Below are positions 22,059-34,329 of a stretch of DNA of 64,000 nucleotides, piece after piece. This DNA is from Pyxicephalus adspersus (taxonomy: Eukaryota; Chordata; Amphibia; Anura; Pyxicephalidae): positions 156,071,902-156,135,901 of the forward strand of contig NC_092859.1 in assembly GCF_032062135.1 (NCBI RefSeq). The letters run 5' to 3'. Positions within the stretch are counted from its first letter, which is position 1; each line of letters begins with the position of its first letter. The position numbers and the translations under genes were made by a program. The notes beneath the pieces are model-generated. The model was given only the letters and a program-made list of their open reading frames with translations. It searched no databases and was not told the origin of the DNA.

Positions 22059-22911
22059 TCAATATTTTGTGTGACCGCCCTTTGCATTCAAGCATTGTTT
22101 CTTCCAGGTACACTTACACACAGTTTTTGAAGGAACTCAGCAGGTAGGTTGTTAATAACCATAATATTTACTACCTTATCACAGATCGTCTATGTATGTT
22201 GGCTGCTTCAAATCTCAGACACACTGGATGATGCTGAAATCAGGGCTCTGTGCAGGCCGTACCATCACTTCCAGGTATCCCTGTTCTTCTTTACATTGAA
22301 GATATATATTTTGAAGATATTTGCAGAATAAATTTGGGGCCAATGAGATGACCTCCTGTAGTATTGCATACCTGTTTGTATTTCCCAGCACAGAGGACAC
22401 AATTAAACCAAACTCATTAAACCACCAACTCTATTGGCAAGCAACCTCCACCATGCTTCACTGTTGTACCCCACTCCAGCCCATTGACAAACAAACGGCC
22501 TATAGACAAATATTTCTAATTTTGACTCATCAGCCCAGAGCACCTACTGCCATGTTTTTGCACCCCAGTTCTTAGGTTTTCATATATATTTGAGTTGTTT
22601 GTCCTCATTTCCTCCTTAGAAGTATGGCCACATTTCTTCCATGAAGAACTCTTATGAGCAGACTTTTCCATATGGGTTTCCCAACAGGTCTCTGTCAGCT
22701 CTGAACTGATGGCTCTGCTGGTCATGCTTCCATTTCAAGGGGGGTCCATGATGGGTTTTTGCCACAAAGTTTTCATGGCTGACCACTGCATCTATCGTTC
22801 TCAGTGTTGCCCGTTATTTGTGATTGTTCAAAAAAGCTTGAACAGCAAATCATGTAACCTTAGTCTGCTTTGAAATATTTGACTGGGAAAAGCTATGCTC
22901 AGTCTTGCCAT
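22059..22911 (-). pseudogene. Tc1-like transposase, frameshifted
   Basis: Relic of a DDE transposase of the Tc1 family, which moves its element into TA sites. Reading the minus strand from the ATG at 22909-22911, the start MARLS is followed by the paired-like helix-turn-helix region, then the SSAISSEL-type helix (here SRAISSELTETCWETH, about 22680-22720). Near 22540 come residues fitting the WTDESKFE catalytic block. Near 22270-22330 it reads LQCKEEQGYLEVMVRPAQSPD, matching the block just before the final catalytic Glu. It ends GHTKY and a TGA at about 22059-22061. Length is about 850 bp against roughly 1 kb for intact relatives, so there are deletions as well as frame breaks. No function remains. 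Confidence 0.88.
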
Positions 22912-23169
22912 GGAATATGACCAGTGATGTCAAACTGTCTTCCCCACCCTCACCTCGGTAGCAGTTTTTCTGTTCCTCGCCCAGTTTTATTCTTCCTACA
23001 CAATTGTTTCTTGTGTTACAACCAACATATGAAAAGGATGATCATTAGCACCTGTCTGCTATAATTTGATAATCATACACCTGACTATAATCCTAAAAAC
23101 TCCCTGGCTATGTGCAAGTGGACGTATAAGAACTGATGCTATTTGAAGGCTAAGAGTAGTCACACCAAA

Positions 23170-23330
23170 TAATACATTTTATAATACATTTATATTTATA
23201 TAATACATTTTTTTATATAATACATATAAATTTAATATAAATATAAATAATAAATAATATAAATAAATACATATAAATACATATAAATATAAATATTTTT
23301 ATATAATACATTTTATTTCTGTTAGCTTTC
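23170..23330. repeat. AT-rich simple repeat (ATATAAATA type)
   Basis: Degenerate tandem TATAAATA / ATACATTT units inside the end of the Tc1 element. It probably arose by slippage after insertion. Confidence 0.85.
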
Positions 23331-23365
23331 TTTACATTTTGTAAATTGATAAGAAAAAACAATTC

Positions 23366-23710
23366 GAAATTATACAATTGGCAATTGGTACTTACTGTAT
23401 CTACTGTAATAGCACCAGCAGTGCACCTATACTAGGGCCTAGATTGACAGATATCTGTAGCACTCAAAATCAGCTGATCACTCTTGTAATCAGTGTCCAT
23501 GATGAAATGGTTTTTATCAGCTAGCAGTAATCAAGAACATTCTTAGTTCGCTAAAAATTTCATCTTCCAACAATCATTTTACCTTGCTTTAAGCAGCATT
23601 TCAGGACTGTCTGTTGCTTGATCCACTTCCATAGACTTACAAACTCCTCAGCAACTGCTTACAAACACCTATCAAAAATGATATTGAATAACACCACATG
23701 TATTAATATA
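23366..23710. other. Unassigned non-coding DNA
   Basis: No gene or repeat recognised between the Tc1 element and the SINE. Confidence 0.6.
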
Positions 23711-24037
23711 CAGTATTTATATAGCGCCATCATATTACACAGCGCTGTACAAAGTTCATAGTCATGTCACTAACTGTCCCTCAAAGGAGCTCACAATCTA
23801 ATGTCCCTACCATAGTCATATGTGGTTAATGTAGTCTAAGGTCAATTTTTAGGGGGAAGCCAATTAACTTAACTGCATGTTTTTAGGATGTGGGAGGAAA
23901 CCAGAGTACCCGGAGGAAGCCCACGCAGACACGGGGAGAACCTGCAAACTCCATGCAGATAGTGTCCTGGGTGGGATTCAAATCCAGGACCTAGCGCTGC
24001 AAAGGCTGGAGTGCTAACCCCTGAGCCACCGTGCTGC
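23711..24037 (-). repeat. tRNA-derived SINE, full length
   Basis: The most complete SINE of the window. Read on the minus strand it begins GCAGCACGGTGGCTCAGGGG, with an A-box-like TGGCTCAGGGGTTAGCA and a B-box-like GGATTTGAATCCC. These are internal RNA polymerase III promoter elements inherited from a tRNA. A body with GTCTGCGTGGGCTTCCTCCG follows, then the 3' end GGCGCTATATAAATACTG. No protein is encoded. Spread depends on LINE reverse transcriptase, which probably recognises the tail. No target duplication is evident. Confidence 0.9.
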
Positions 24038-24184
24038 TTTTTTATAGTGGTTGAGAAAGGGCTATGTGAGCAGTAAACCAAACACCCATTTAAATGTAAG
24101 CCAATATTTGCCCAAAAGGCCTAAATAACACCATTGGAGATGTATTTTATGTTGTGCAAAAGTATTTCTGTAAAGGCAGACCTA

Positions 24185-24480
24185 TCATCAAAAAGTTTAC
24201 TTGACCCTTTTATATAAAGTAAAGATTACCCTAAAAAAAAATAGGGAAGCCCCTCCCATTCTGTCTTTACTGCCACGGCACTCTTTTTTTCCCATATACA
24301 GCAGGCTACATCACACAGTCCCACACTAACTCAGTGCAAGATTGGGTGACATAACCAGAAGAAGAAAGAAGAGGAACGAAGATGGTGGCGCCCAGCACTT
24401 CCTCAGCACCAGGTCGAGGGAGGCTTCAAAGAAAGCTCTGGGTGGATTGCGTATTCTGCAGAAGTAAGGGGAAGTGTGAT
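24185..24480 (+). repeat. Dispersed repeat with GAACGAAGATGGTGGCG core
   Basis: Contains TTTTATATAAAGTAAA near its start and AGTGCAAGATTGGGTGAC, then GAAGATGGTGGCGCCCAGC. The same core occurs at 31440-31530 (GAGAAGATGGTGGCACC) and 57200-57510 (ACGAAGATGGTGGTGC), also preceded by CAGTGCGAGAT-like blocks. Class unknown, possibly SINE-like. Confidence 0.6.
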
Positions 24481-24814
24481 TTTTTTATTTTATGTTTAGT
24501 TACACTTTTGTTTATTTTGCTAGTGAATGCAACACTTCACAGTCATTTGACCTTGTATTTGAGGGGCATTAACCAAAACGTGGGTGAACACACTACGTTT
24601 TACTTTATCCCTTTTCATGTTATTTAGATCACAGCATGGAACAAAGCTGAGGGAAAGTGAGTGTGAATAACTGTTACTTTAAACTTTTAATTGAATATTA
24701 AAGTGTACCAAAGTGGGTGTGTTGTGTTGTCCGGTGGTTGGTAAAATGTGCTTGTGGTAAGACTAGTACCAAGCCTAAAATTGACCTGAACTCAAAAAAG
24801 AGTAATGATTAGCG

Positions 24815-25415
24815 TTGAGCGAGGGGAGGAATAAGCAAAGGGCAAAGGAGGATCAAGACCACGTGTAGGGGGTACAGACAACAGAGGGTTAATGGGGAGT
24901 GGTAGATCATGAGAGAGGGTTAAGGGAGGTCATTGGGTCGGGGGGGTCAGGTGGCCATTAGGAAGGGTTAAAAGGAGTAGGGGGTAAAGGAGGAAGGGCA
25001 CAAGCAGTTGAAGAGTGGCGAGTTTCCCTCCTGCCCTGATGGTACCAGGGGGTTCTGGTTGAGGATTGGAGGAGGTGCTGAGGTCCTTGAAGGCAAAGCT
25101 TAATGGTCAGATAAGAGTTGGTGGGACCCATCTAGGTGTGGTGTCTTTATTTGCCAAGAGCTTGTGATTTAGGTGGCTGGCGGGATGGTGGGCTGTAGCA
25201 AAGATTTCTTTTTGAGGCGGTAAAATGGGGCTAGAAACATAAATTGGTGGGACAGCCCAGGTGTTGGAATTGTGTGCTGATGCCTTTGAGAATCAACAGC
25301 CAGATGTTACAAAATTATAAAAAAGTTTAAGTATGTTTATGAGTATGTTACAAAAAAGGTATTGGTTATTTGAAAGTTAATATTAAAGTTATTTATATAA
25401 GAAGCAGATAGTGTG
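24815..25415 (+). repeat. G-rich LTR-like dispersed repeat, copy 1
   Basis: Plus strand strongly G-rich. Shares ordered phrases with 28585-29240 and 32880-33420: GAGGTCCTTGAAGGC, GGTGGGACCCATC...GTGTCTTTATTT, and an AT-rich 3' part. The same layout (G-rich body, then a poly-A-signal-like region) suggests a solo long terminal repeat. No TG...CA ends or target duplication could be fixed. Confidence 0.45.
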
Positions 25416-25609
25416 GAGAATCTTTATTTCAAGAGGAATGGTAATGGAGGAAGGTAAGAGTCAAGATGTGAGCGCTCTACAAACTAACTGGGTCATGAAG
25501 ATTTGTACAGCTATAGGGAACATTCAGAAAAGGTAATTGTGCATAAGTAGAGAAAAGTGTGACTTTTGTCTGGATTTTCTCTATAAAAATAGCAGTACAC
25601 TCCCTTGTA

Positions 25610-25835
25610 TGGACCTGATTTTATAAAGCTCCCCAAGGCTGGAGAGGATTCACTTTTATCAGTGAAGCTGTGTGAACCAGCAAACCCGGAATGGATTTCT
25701 TCAAAGTCAATAGCGATTTGCTAGCAAATGTTTTGAATCTTGGACCAGATCCATTCCAGGTATGCTGAATCACCCAACTTTACTGATGAAAGTGTATCCT
25801 CTTCGGCCTTGGGGAGCTTTAATAAATCAGGCCCT
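25610..25835. mobile_element. Foldback MITE (CCTGATTTATTAAAGC family)
   Basis: Starts GGACCTGATTTTATAAAGCT and ends AGCTTTAATAAATCAGGCCC. The whole element folds on itself: CAAGGCTGGAGAGGATTCAC pairs with GTGTATCCTCTTCGGCCTTG. Related copies at 38004, 38703 and 16771. No coding capacity. The superfamily is not decided because the target duplication is unclear. Confidence 0.85.
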
Positions 25836-25854
25836 ATGTGACGGATTTTTTTTA

Positions 25855-26115
25855 CTGTACCAAAAAGCTGTATATCTGCAGTGTAAGATTTCAGATTCTG
25901 CTGCCTCTGATTGCAAGTATTAGGAGATATGGATTGAGCTCAGAATATATCACTACTGTGCTGATTTCTGTTCTCCTTGGTGGAGAATCTGACATGAAAA
26001 GGCAAAGCCCTGCCTCTACCAAAATGGTAAACTTCATAGAGACACAGTGCAGAATGAGACACAAAAAGTCAGCAAACGAGAAAAATCTGCTGCATGGAGA
26101 CCATAGGCAATACTG
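25855..26115 (+). repeat. Single dispersed copy of the unit that is tandem at 40.1 kb
   Basis: AAAAGCTGTATATCTGCAGTG...TTCTCCTTGGTGGAGAATCTGACATG...AGGCAAAGCCCTGCCTCTACC lines up with 40028-40200 (AAAAGCTGTATATATGCATT...TTCTCCTTGCTGGAGGGTCT). The open frames on both strands here (25838-26163) are by-products. This copy shows the family is dispersed as well as tandem. Confidence 0.75.
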
Positions 26116-28084
26116 GTGACTAATCCTTGTCTTGTTGCCTTTTTGGGGCACAGATTTTAACATTAGCCCCTTTTTTAAACTCTATAAGGTCTTTAATAAT
26201 AACTTTCACCACACACTTCCTGTCTGCCCCTATGCTAAGCATATCCCTTTGCACTGTTAGTTCTGTGCTACCATCCAATTACCAAACAACAATATGATGT
26301 GAAAACACATGAAAGGACATGTACTTGTACATACACCTTAACATTTATCAAAACATCTTAGTATGGTAACCCATCTCTAGAAAATACTTTCTGTATGTCC
26401 ATCTATACTAAGCATTCACATGCAGTGGATTCTGCTACGTACCAACAGCAACATTCACTCAACATTTAATTTTCCCCATTTGCAAATGATTTAAAAATAA
26501 CTATAAATCTAATTTGTAATTGTTACCTAATTAGCATAGGACAAATAGCACGCAAACCCCTAATTATATAGTATTTCACAAATATGCCCCCATATCTACA
26601 CTATAAGAGTTGTTTTTCTTCTTAGTTATTGTAAAAGAAAATGTGTATTGCCATCCATTGATGTGCTAATAGGGCTAACCAATACCAAGCACCAATGACA
26701 CCAAGGATTCTCCCTACTCACTAATGCTCTGCTTTCATTTTCCTATTATACATTCAATTCACTCTGACAGATAATACAGCTTCCCCTATGATAACATATT
26801 CAGGACTTGGCACATTTTCCTCCGTGCTGTGTGCCAGTTAATTAATCTAGATCCTGTTTGGCTCATAAAATAGGAACTTTTTTTTTTCTTTTCTTATAAC
26901 CTTTACATCTTATGACAGTTTGTTTTATCCATATAAGATCAATTCCTGAGCAAAGTGTGTGTTTTTTTAAGTTTTTTTTGTGCAGAAGAAAAGACAATGC
27001 AATTTTTGTGCATTTAGAAGGATTGGAGCTCATTAAAAGTTGAGAAAAGAAAATTAGAACAAATATCAAGTTATTTTGATAGCAACCAATTAGGATTCTT
27101 GATATATTTTTATTCATGAAATATTTAACCTAAAAAACTGCTAATGGTAACCGTTCCATTTATATAGTAACTTTCTTTTTTATTGTTATAGCAAAAACAC
27201 CCCAATGGAGCCCCCTCCCAACTGCAAGGGTTAGTAGCTCAATCTGCCTTTCTCAACTAGGGTAACGTAGAATCTCAAGATTCCTTCCATGAACTGTGAT
27301 TGACTGATCTCACATTTGATGATGCCACATAGTTCTAGGGCCAATGTCACTTGGTGGAGCCATCTGCATGATGTTATTTAGTTTTCTCTAAAGGTGGAAT
27401 TTTAGCCACCAGTGTATGGGAGAGATATTTCCACTGGCCACTAATATATTGGCTAATTATTTTAAGGTTTCCCCAGGGGTAGAAGGGTTGAGAAAGGCGG
27501 GTCTAGAGGATGATACCTTTGGAGAAAAGTTTATCTTATTCCGGCTATTTAATCTTCAGGGCTACTTGCACTGTCTCTCTGGATTGTCGGTCGGGCATCA
27601 GCATCATCCCATACAGTACAAATTTCCTGAACTTGCACCAAAGGGGATCACCATAGGCAATGCCACGCAGTCCACGCAACAACGCTTCTGCTAGGCCTGT
27701 GTGGGACTGGTCCAGCAGAACAACTATTGGAGCCGGAAATAAGGTAAGTTTTACTCTAAAAGCATCATTCCCTAGACAAAATAAGTTTTTTACCCTTAAT
27801 ATGGGGAGGTGGACTTACTGAAGAGAAAGGTATGGCTGGTGTATAAAGTATTTTCTCCTCTGAATGAATGCTCCTAGATTATTTCACATTTTACCCATCT
27901 AAGACAAAGCAATGGGGAACTTCTCTGCGGAGCAGAACTATGTATTCAGATAAGGCATTGCAGCTAATCTGTCATTATGCTTTTTATCTTAATGACTTCA
28001 AGAACAGGGTAATGGGTGCATGCAGATTTTCTTTTCTTTAGTTAACGGGGAAAAAAGTGGCAGTTAAAAGAATTTAGTAGGAAA
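26116..28084. other. Unassigned non-coding DNA
   Basis: About 2 kb without a recognised gene. Contains a T-run near 26880. The 27416-27694 open frame has no known domain. Confidence 0.5.
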
Positions 28085-28385
28085 GTCCTTAAGCAGTGTT
28101 TGTCATCTTTTAACATGGGGAACCCTAGAAATAACTATCAGGTATTCAGTGAACCCCTTCTATAAATATTATATCCACAGCTCACAGTATATTGGTGTGT
28201 GGATCAGTGGGAAGACTTACATTGCTCTTACATTGCTGGCTATTGGGAAGAATGTCATCCTTACAGATAGCCAAAAAAATTATTGGTGTCAGGTAAGCTT
28301 AGTCACAAATTTCAGATTTTTCAAGGAACCCCTAGCAACCTCCGAAAGGATCCCTAGAGTTTCATGGAACACTTGTTAGAAATAC
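28085..28385 (+). repeat. Dispersed repeat R, uninterrupted copy
   Basis: Contains CAGTGAACCCCTTCTATAAA followed by the CCACAGCTCACAG, GGGAAGAATGTCATCC and GATAGCCAAAAAAAT blocks. It provides the empty-site reference for the mariner insertion at 19171-20832. Confidence 0.8.
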
Positions 28386-28584
28386 CGGTGTGCTTTATAT
28401 AGATGCCGCCTAGCATCCAATGACAGATATAACATATAGGTTCAACTGGACAAAGGTCTCATGGTAGGCCAGATATGATAGCAAGATTTATTCTTCAAAA
28501 ATAATGCCTTGGGATTCCTAGAAGTAGCTGGATAGCCCGTTATATGACAGTAAGGCAGTAAAATCTTCCAAGGTAAGTACTATC

Positions 28585-29240
28585 GGAGCCGAGCGACTAG
28601 GGGGAGTAGGTGGAGGGAAGGCAAAACCAAGAGGAGGAGGGAGTGGATATGAAAGTTTGAAAGTAGAGTGATAGGGCTGCTGGTCAGGCATTGGTACAAA
28701 GTTTAAGTGGTAGAGAAAGGAAGAGGTTTAGAGAATGGGCAGGAAAAAGGGAAAGGGGGGCTCAGTTGACAGACCGCAGGGAGCCCACCCTTCCTGGGAA
28801 TGATAACATTTTGGAGGGAGGAAGGAGTCACAGCTGAAGTCCTTGAAGGGGTGATTGGCAGCAAGAAAGGGTGACAAAATGTGGGACCATCATGGTATGG
28901 GGTTTCCTTATTTGGTGGAAGGTAAAGGTGGTGTTTAGGGGCTGCTGCAAAGAAATGGTATTCCTGAGATAAAGTCTTGCGGCTGAAAACAGGGTGCCGG
29001 GGTAGCAGCGGAGTGGAGCTGTGTTTTGGGCCTTCGTAGATCTGCAGCCTGTTGAGGTGGAACAGACGATGCGGGAAAATGTTTGGGAAGTGTAATAGTA
29101 ATGTTGCATTGTTGTTTGGATCTATAATAAAAGCATTATGATATGTTTAAAAGGTTTTGAGAAAATGTTGTTGTTAATAAATGGCCGGTATTGGCCATTT
29201 AACCACCCTTACCGTGTCAGTGTCCTAATAAAGGAGGGGG
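28585..29240 (+). repeat. G-rich LTR-like dispersed repeat, copy 2
   Basis: Shares GAAGTCCTTGAAGG, TGTGGGACCATCATGG and GGGGTTTCCTTATTT with copy 1, and has two AATAAA signals in its 3' third (about 29126 and 29178). Plausibly a solo LTR. Ends not defined. Confidence 0.45.
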
Positions 29241-30348
29241 GGAAGGTTGGAGGGGTGAAGGTTAAAGAGGGAGCAAACCTCCGGCTACTTGGGTCATGCC
29301 TCTGAATCCACATGGTGAAGCTGGAGTCCATACTCTGGTTAGGAATCAACCTTTTTTTTCCCATGCACTACAAGACAATAATATTTATATTTTCACACCC
29401 AACAGAAACATTCAGGGCATGGTGAAAAAGCTTCACCATGTCTCATGACATTCCAGGAACCTCATATCTCATAAGCTCATGGAAGCTCATATCTTTGCTT
29501 AGAACTTTCAAATTTCTAGAGCAGACAGAACTGCAGTAATTACACCCAAGACAGATCTCTATCCTCTGTATAGTTGCATAATAGAAGTTGGCATGGGGGT
29601 TCTTTTAACAAACTAGGGCACTCTGAAAAGAAACTGAAAAGAAAATGCATGCAGGCAATGGAGGTTCCATTTATCTTTACTAGCAGCTTGTTTTACATCC
29701 AATCTTTGCAGAGGTTCATGTTTTACATTTGAAGTTACCGTTTAACTTATTTTTTTATTGTTTACCTACGATCACATAGGTGCATTGTTTAAACTGTACA
29801 AATAAACATATTTCCTTCTCATAATGTCCCTTGTTTATTTTCATGTTGCCTTTAACCAACATCCCCTCCGACATATGAACACACATAAATACAAATGTAC
29901 GAACATATTACATGCACGCATATTGGCATGTTCACAACAATTGGGAAGATATATATTTTTCTTGTTGAAATTATTAGGTGAATAGTACAAATGATTTAAA
30001 AAAACATTTTTGTTTTAGGATAGCAAGTTCACAAAACCCTACAGGAATGCCAAGCTTACCTGTCATTTATGAAATAATCCCTGGGTCAAGGAAGCCATGT
30101 CCACTTACCATAAAAAAGAAGGAGTTAAAGGAAGTGAAAGACTGCTTTTCACCCTTTCATTCTACAAGATGTATAAATCTCCCTTAAATACTCTAATTTA
30201 CCAGAGACCAAATCCAGTGTTTACCCAGTCATAGATGCCAGGCATTCTGCATTTTGCAAGACAGGCCTGATATGTGTATATGGGTAAAAGCAGCAATGGC
30301 CATTGTAGATGATTTTTTGTTTAAATATATGCATTGGAGGTAAAGTTT
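29241..30348. other. Unassigned non-coding DNA
   Basis: No gene or repeat family recognised. Confidence 0.55.
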
Positions 30349-30605
30349 TGTACACACGTAAGATAATAGTCAGATGTGTACGGCGGTCCACCCAATGTCA
30401 TTGGTGGATTGATAAAAGACCAATTCTGTAGGGCCACTGTTCACTCCTATGGAAAACAGCATAGAGGGGTGAAGCTTGCTTATTCTCCTCCTTTCTCCAT
30501 TGAACAGAATGGTGCTGTGTGCACAGAGCTTGATAATTCATGTATTGAAAGATTGTTTCCAATGACAATCTTCTGATGTCCATCAGATGTCTGTACGAGG
30601 TTTAC
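30349..30605. repeat. Candidate MITE-like repeat with GTACACACGT start
   Basis: Begins TTTTGTACACACGTAAGAT and ends GATGTCTGTACGAGGTTTAC, weakly inverted to each other. The outer motif resembles the repeats at 9366 and 18809 but the interior differs. Confidence 0.4.
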
Positions 30606-31344
30606 ATTTCTGGACTTTTTGTTTTAGTGTATTCCAGTAGCTTATCACACTATAAGATGTGCTCATCTCTGCCAAATTTATGTAGACTTTCCACATGTAA
30701 ACTCTAGTAGCAATTTTCCGCAACTCTTTAAAAAATGATATTTTAAATGTTTTTTGTACTGATTAATAAACACATTGGCATTCTTTGTCCCAGGGAGACC
30801 GTACTGATGAACAAAAGCAGGGGACAATGGAATGCCAGATCTCCATTGCATCCAAAAAATGTGTCAGATGCATCTTATGTTACCGGCAAAACTTCAAGAC
30901 TGCATTCTGACTGGTGGTGTGGTTACCCCTTATCGTGCCATGGAACCCTGCCTAGGAGGAAACCTTCAGTACCGCTCACTGCAACCCAGAGTCAAATCTG
31001 CAGATGCTGTGGTACGAGAGACTAGCGGGGTGACTGTTACACGTAGCTGGACACTTCTGTGACCCTCCCTGGAATAGAGGGATGTTAGCAGCTGGTGCTG
31101 AAGATGTAGTAGTAAGAACATACTTACAAGTTACCATGTAACTATGTACCCCTTGGCTATCTGACACATTATTTACATTTCTCTGGAAGTATCTATTGCA
31201 GAGATTCTTCGTCATCTCTTTTATTCGGTACATATATGTTACAGTAACTAGAATCATTTCAGTTTGATGTCTTTTTAAATAAAAACTATTTTAGTTTTAA
31301 ACATATATTTTTAATGTCTGTTTGCGTTGTGGTCCGCGAGTTTT
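30606..31344. other. Unassigned non-coding DNA
   Basis: Overlapping open frames at 30747-31257 on both strands show no domain. A TTACCATGTAACTATGTA phrase near 31131 may be a scrap of the repeat described at 5826. Confidence 0.5.
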
Positions 31345-31391
31345 ATTCCAATGTCAACAGTGGCCCCTGGATGAAAAAAGGTTGGGCACTA
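31345..31391 (+). mobile_element. Possible hAT (Charlie-like) terminal fragment
   Basis: The sequence GATGAAAAAAGGTTGGGCAC followed by TACTA is the inverted form of the CAGTGGTGCCCAACCTTTTT type of end common in hAT elements. Only this end is seen. Confidence 0.45.
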
Positions 31392-31399
31392 CTACATGC

Positions 31400-31640
31400 G
31401 CATAGAGATTGGTAACTTTTTCTCAAATCTATGTCACCTGCCTGCCCAGTGCGAGATTAGGTGACTTAGGAAAAATAATACGGAAGAAGAGAGGAGAAGA
31501 TGGTGGCACCTGGTGCTCCCTCAGTGTCCGGCAGAAGACATATAGCGGTACGACAGATAGACTGATCTGCGGGATTGGAGGTAAGTGTGATTTTATTGTT
31601 TTGGCTTAGTTTTGGGCTTACTTCCGCTTTCAGCTGGTGG
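31400..31640 (+). repeat. Dispersed repeat with GAAGATGGTGGCACC core
   Basis: CCAGTGCGAGATTAGGTGAC, GGAGAAGATGGTGGCACC and GGTAAGTGTGATTTTATT match the order seen at 24340-24490. Same family, same orientation. Confidence 0.6.
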
Positions 31641-32879
31641 ACTAATCAGTTGCTAAAAATCCCATTAGGCTGTGCACAGCCTCAAAGTGTATGCTGGGGA
31701 TGCCAAGAAGATACATGTCAGGCTGCACAGCTAAAGGGAAGCAGGGGATGCTGCTGTTTCCTTGTTCTCCTGGCTGGTGCAAGTGACACCACTGGACAGA
31801 ATAAACAGAGTGTGATACTGCAGTGGCGGCAGCACAGGATCTCTGGTCAGATAAGCGTCTCCTAACACCATGTTCGTGACTTTTTGTTTGCCATACATGC
31901 CTTTTCCTCGAAGTTCAATATATTATTGCTTCATGAGCACATCACACAATGTTTACTCAATTTGATAACGACATATGGCTCCTTCTTTCCACGAAGTTCA
32001 TGTACCAGAAAGTCCAATAGAAGGGCCAGATAAATACAAAGCTCCAATAAAAACACGTAGCAGCATTCAGGCTATCAACGTAAAGAAACAAAATGACTGA
32101 AATCCCAGAAACACAGAGAATGAAACAACCTAGCATATAAGAAAACAGAAACCATTTTGAAATGAAATGGCTCCCATCGCGTTAATTTTGACATCATTCT
32201 TCTCTGAAACAGTGTCATAGAAAAATGGATAACCTTGGGCAGAGAAAACCCAAGTGAATCCTAATTTTTCATTTAGTTTGAAAAAGGAAAGTTTGAAAGA
32301 GCATTTCAATGTAGCTATCACAGCTATTTTAGTAGTCAGAGATGGCTTTAGGTCATGTTGTGTAGTTAAAACAGCATTAAATTACAATTTGGGTTCATGT
32401 AAGGTCTTGGGACAAACGTTTGCTTTGCTGAGATTTATGATATTGGATGTTAGATTTGTGTTATAAGAGAGAACTGAGTTCTAAAAAAATTCTAAAAGGT
32501 TTTTTGAAATAAGTTGTCAGTTCTCTTCCTGGAATTGCAGAAAGATAAGATAGAAGCATATCTAGAATGTCTTTAATCAAGCCAGCTACCAGGCTACATT
32601 ACTTGATGCTCCCATCACATCTTTTAAAAGCATTGCCTTGATTAAATACTCACTATGGCTTATGAGGAGACCTCTGTAGTTTGGAGGCTTGCATGAAAAA
32701 ACAACAAAAGTTAGTTGATACAGCTAAAGGTCAACCAAAGCAATGTAATATGTAGTGAATGTTTGTAATTATAGTATTTAATGTCTGAACTGCTTTTTGC
32801 CTTTTTTAATATTTTCCCACATTTAGGGACTCCAGCATTATAGAGAGGCCCATAGCCGTAAAAATATTAGGTACAGGGC
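31641..32879. other. Unassigned non-coding DNA
   Basis: No gene recognised. The 96-codon frame at 31575-31865 shows no motif and overlaps the dispersed repeat before it. Confidence 0.5.
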
Positions 32880-33420
32880 CTGCATGACAGGGTGTGAGGC
32901 GCCAGCACAGGGTAGGAAAGGGTTAAGTGGTCAGAGTAGTGTAGGGAGGGGCGGTGTTAGCTAGAGAGTTGAAAGGTAGGTGATAAGTGAAAGTGGGGTT
33001 TAAAAGGGGAGAGTGGGAGGTGGGAGGCCCTCCTTTAGAAAGAAAATGTTTCCTGTCCACCCTCCCTGAATTGGTTTTATATGTTTGATGGGTGGCGTTT
33101 GGGGTCTTGGAAGGCAGGGATCCTGGGCATGGTAAAATGGTGAATTGTGGCAAGAGAGATCCTCGGTGGTGGGGTCCACCTTTATGATGGTCTGATGGAT
33201 ATGACACCTGAGGCGGTGCTTGCTGGCTAGGGGCCAAGGTGGTATTTTTCAGATTTAAATTCTTGAGGAGTACGGATTCTGGAGGAGTACGGATTATGCC
33301 TTCTGAGACCTGCAGCTTGGTTGTTGTTATTTATTTATTTGTTTAAATAAACGGATGCTTGGCAGCAAATTTAAGTGCAAGTTGGTGTCTGCGTATTTTT
33401 GGTTGGCTGTGGTTGGTAAG
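32880..33420 (+). repeat. G-rich LTR-like dispersed repeat, copy 3
   Basis: Starts near TGACAGGGTGTGAGGCGCC. It contains GGTCTTGGAAGGCAGG and GGTGGTGGGGTCCACC, and ends with AAATAAACGG followed by GTTGGTGTCTGCG. That is a poly-A signal followed by a short R/U5-like region, as in an LTR. The proline-rich minus-strand open frame over 32923-33237 is only the complement of the G-rich body. Confidence 0.5.
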
Positions 33421-34284
33421 CAGGTTGGGGGGAGGGGGTGGTTAATTTTGAATAATGGGAAGGCGGGAAGGGCTTACAGGTCTGAACTACCCTGGTCATG
33501 GGAAGCATTGCCCAAAGCCCATCCAACGCATTACCAATATAGGAATTGTTCAATTCTCTATGGATTCATTTCAAACCTAAATACTGGACTTAAAAATGTT
33601 AGCTGGTGTTAGCTTTTGATTTATTTGTTTCATGTCACACCAGCACAAACTTTTGAAAGGGTTGAGATACACAACTGTTTCCATATGTTGTTCATAAATT
33701 GTCCTGGATGACCAAAGCATTACATAGTTACATAGTTAGTCGGTTTGAAAAAAAAAAGTAGAGGTCAACACTAGTGAAATAATTAAAAATATTAGAAAAA
33801 GTCCATATTCTAAACCAAAACATATATACACTAATAAGGCAAAAAAAAACCATTATACAACATGGTTAAATTTACTGTAACAGGCAAAAATGTCCAGTGC
33901 TACCTTGTTGGTGTCTTGTGTTCTTGGCTTTTTTGTCCAAGGAAAGGACGCCTTGCTTATCCATCCAGCGAGGGAGCAGCTCATGGAATCGATTAAAGAA
34001 GAACTTTAAAAAATAACATGTACCTTTACTTTTTCAGAGCCCCCAATCCCTCTAGATCTGAGATTGGGACACATCCTCCTGTAATTCTGTAAATGAAAAA
34101 AAAATGCACTGCACATGCGTGAGATCAGCACTTTTTCATTGCGGGGGAAAGCTTTCTGTCGATCTCAGGTACGCACAGAAGCCTCCTGGGATAAGTGACA
34201 GAGATATTCCAGGGGTCTCTGAGCTCCCATTCTGTGTTTACCACCGCGGCGGCTTACCCTCCGCTTATGTGTCTACCACCACTT
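33421..34284. other. Unassigned DNA with a scrap of dispersed repeat
   Basis: At 33722-33765 the minus-strand sequence TTGAACTTGATGGAC...TATGTAACTATGTAA tail appears in degraded form (plus strand ACATAGTTACATAGTTAGTC). The stretch 34020-34200 has an ATGCGTGAGATCAGCAC phrase like the family at 24185. No gene. Confidence 0.5.
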
Positions 34285-34329
34285 TCCAAACAAAAGTCAC
34301 ACATTTGCTCATTTGCTCACACGGACCTC

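Larger units (their letters stand above)
21917..23365 (-). mobile_element. Decayed Tc1-like transposon with an AT-rich expansion near one end
   Basis: Left end region TTGTGCAAAGGTTTTAGGCAGG and right end region ACATTTTGTAAATTGATAAG are parts of the long terminal sequences of a Tc1 family common in fish and frogs. Between them is a minus-strand transposase relic (22059-22911). A block of AT repeats (about 23170-23330) separates the transposase 5' flank from the outer terminal part. Exact ends and TA duplications are not legible. Confidence 0.85.

Noticed and set aside
33360..33560. Minus-strand Pro/Thr/Gln-rich peptide as a possible secreted repeat protein.
   Set aside because: It is the complement of the G-rich LTR-like repeat and its flank; composition alone creates it.
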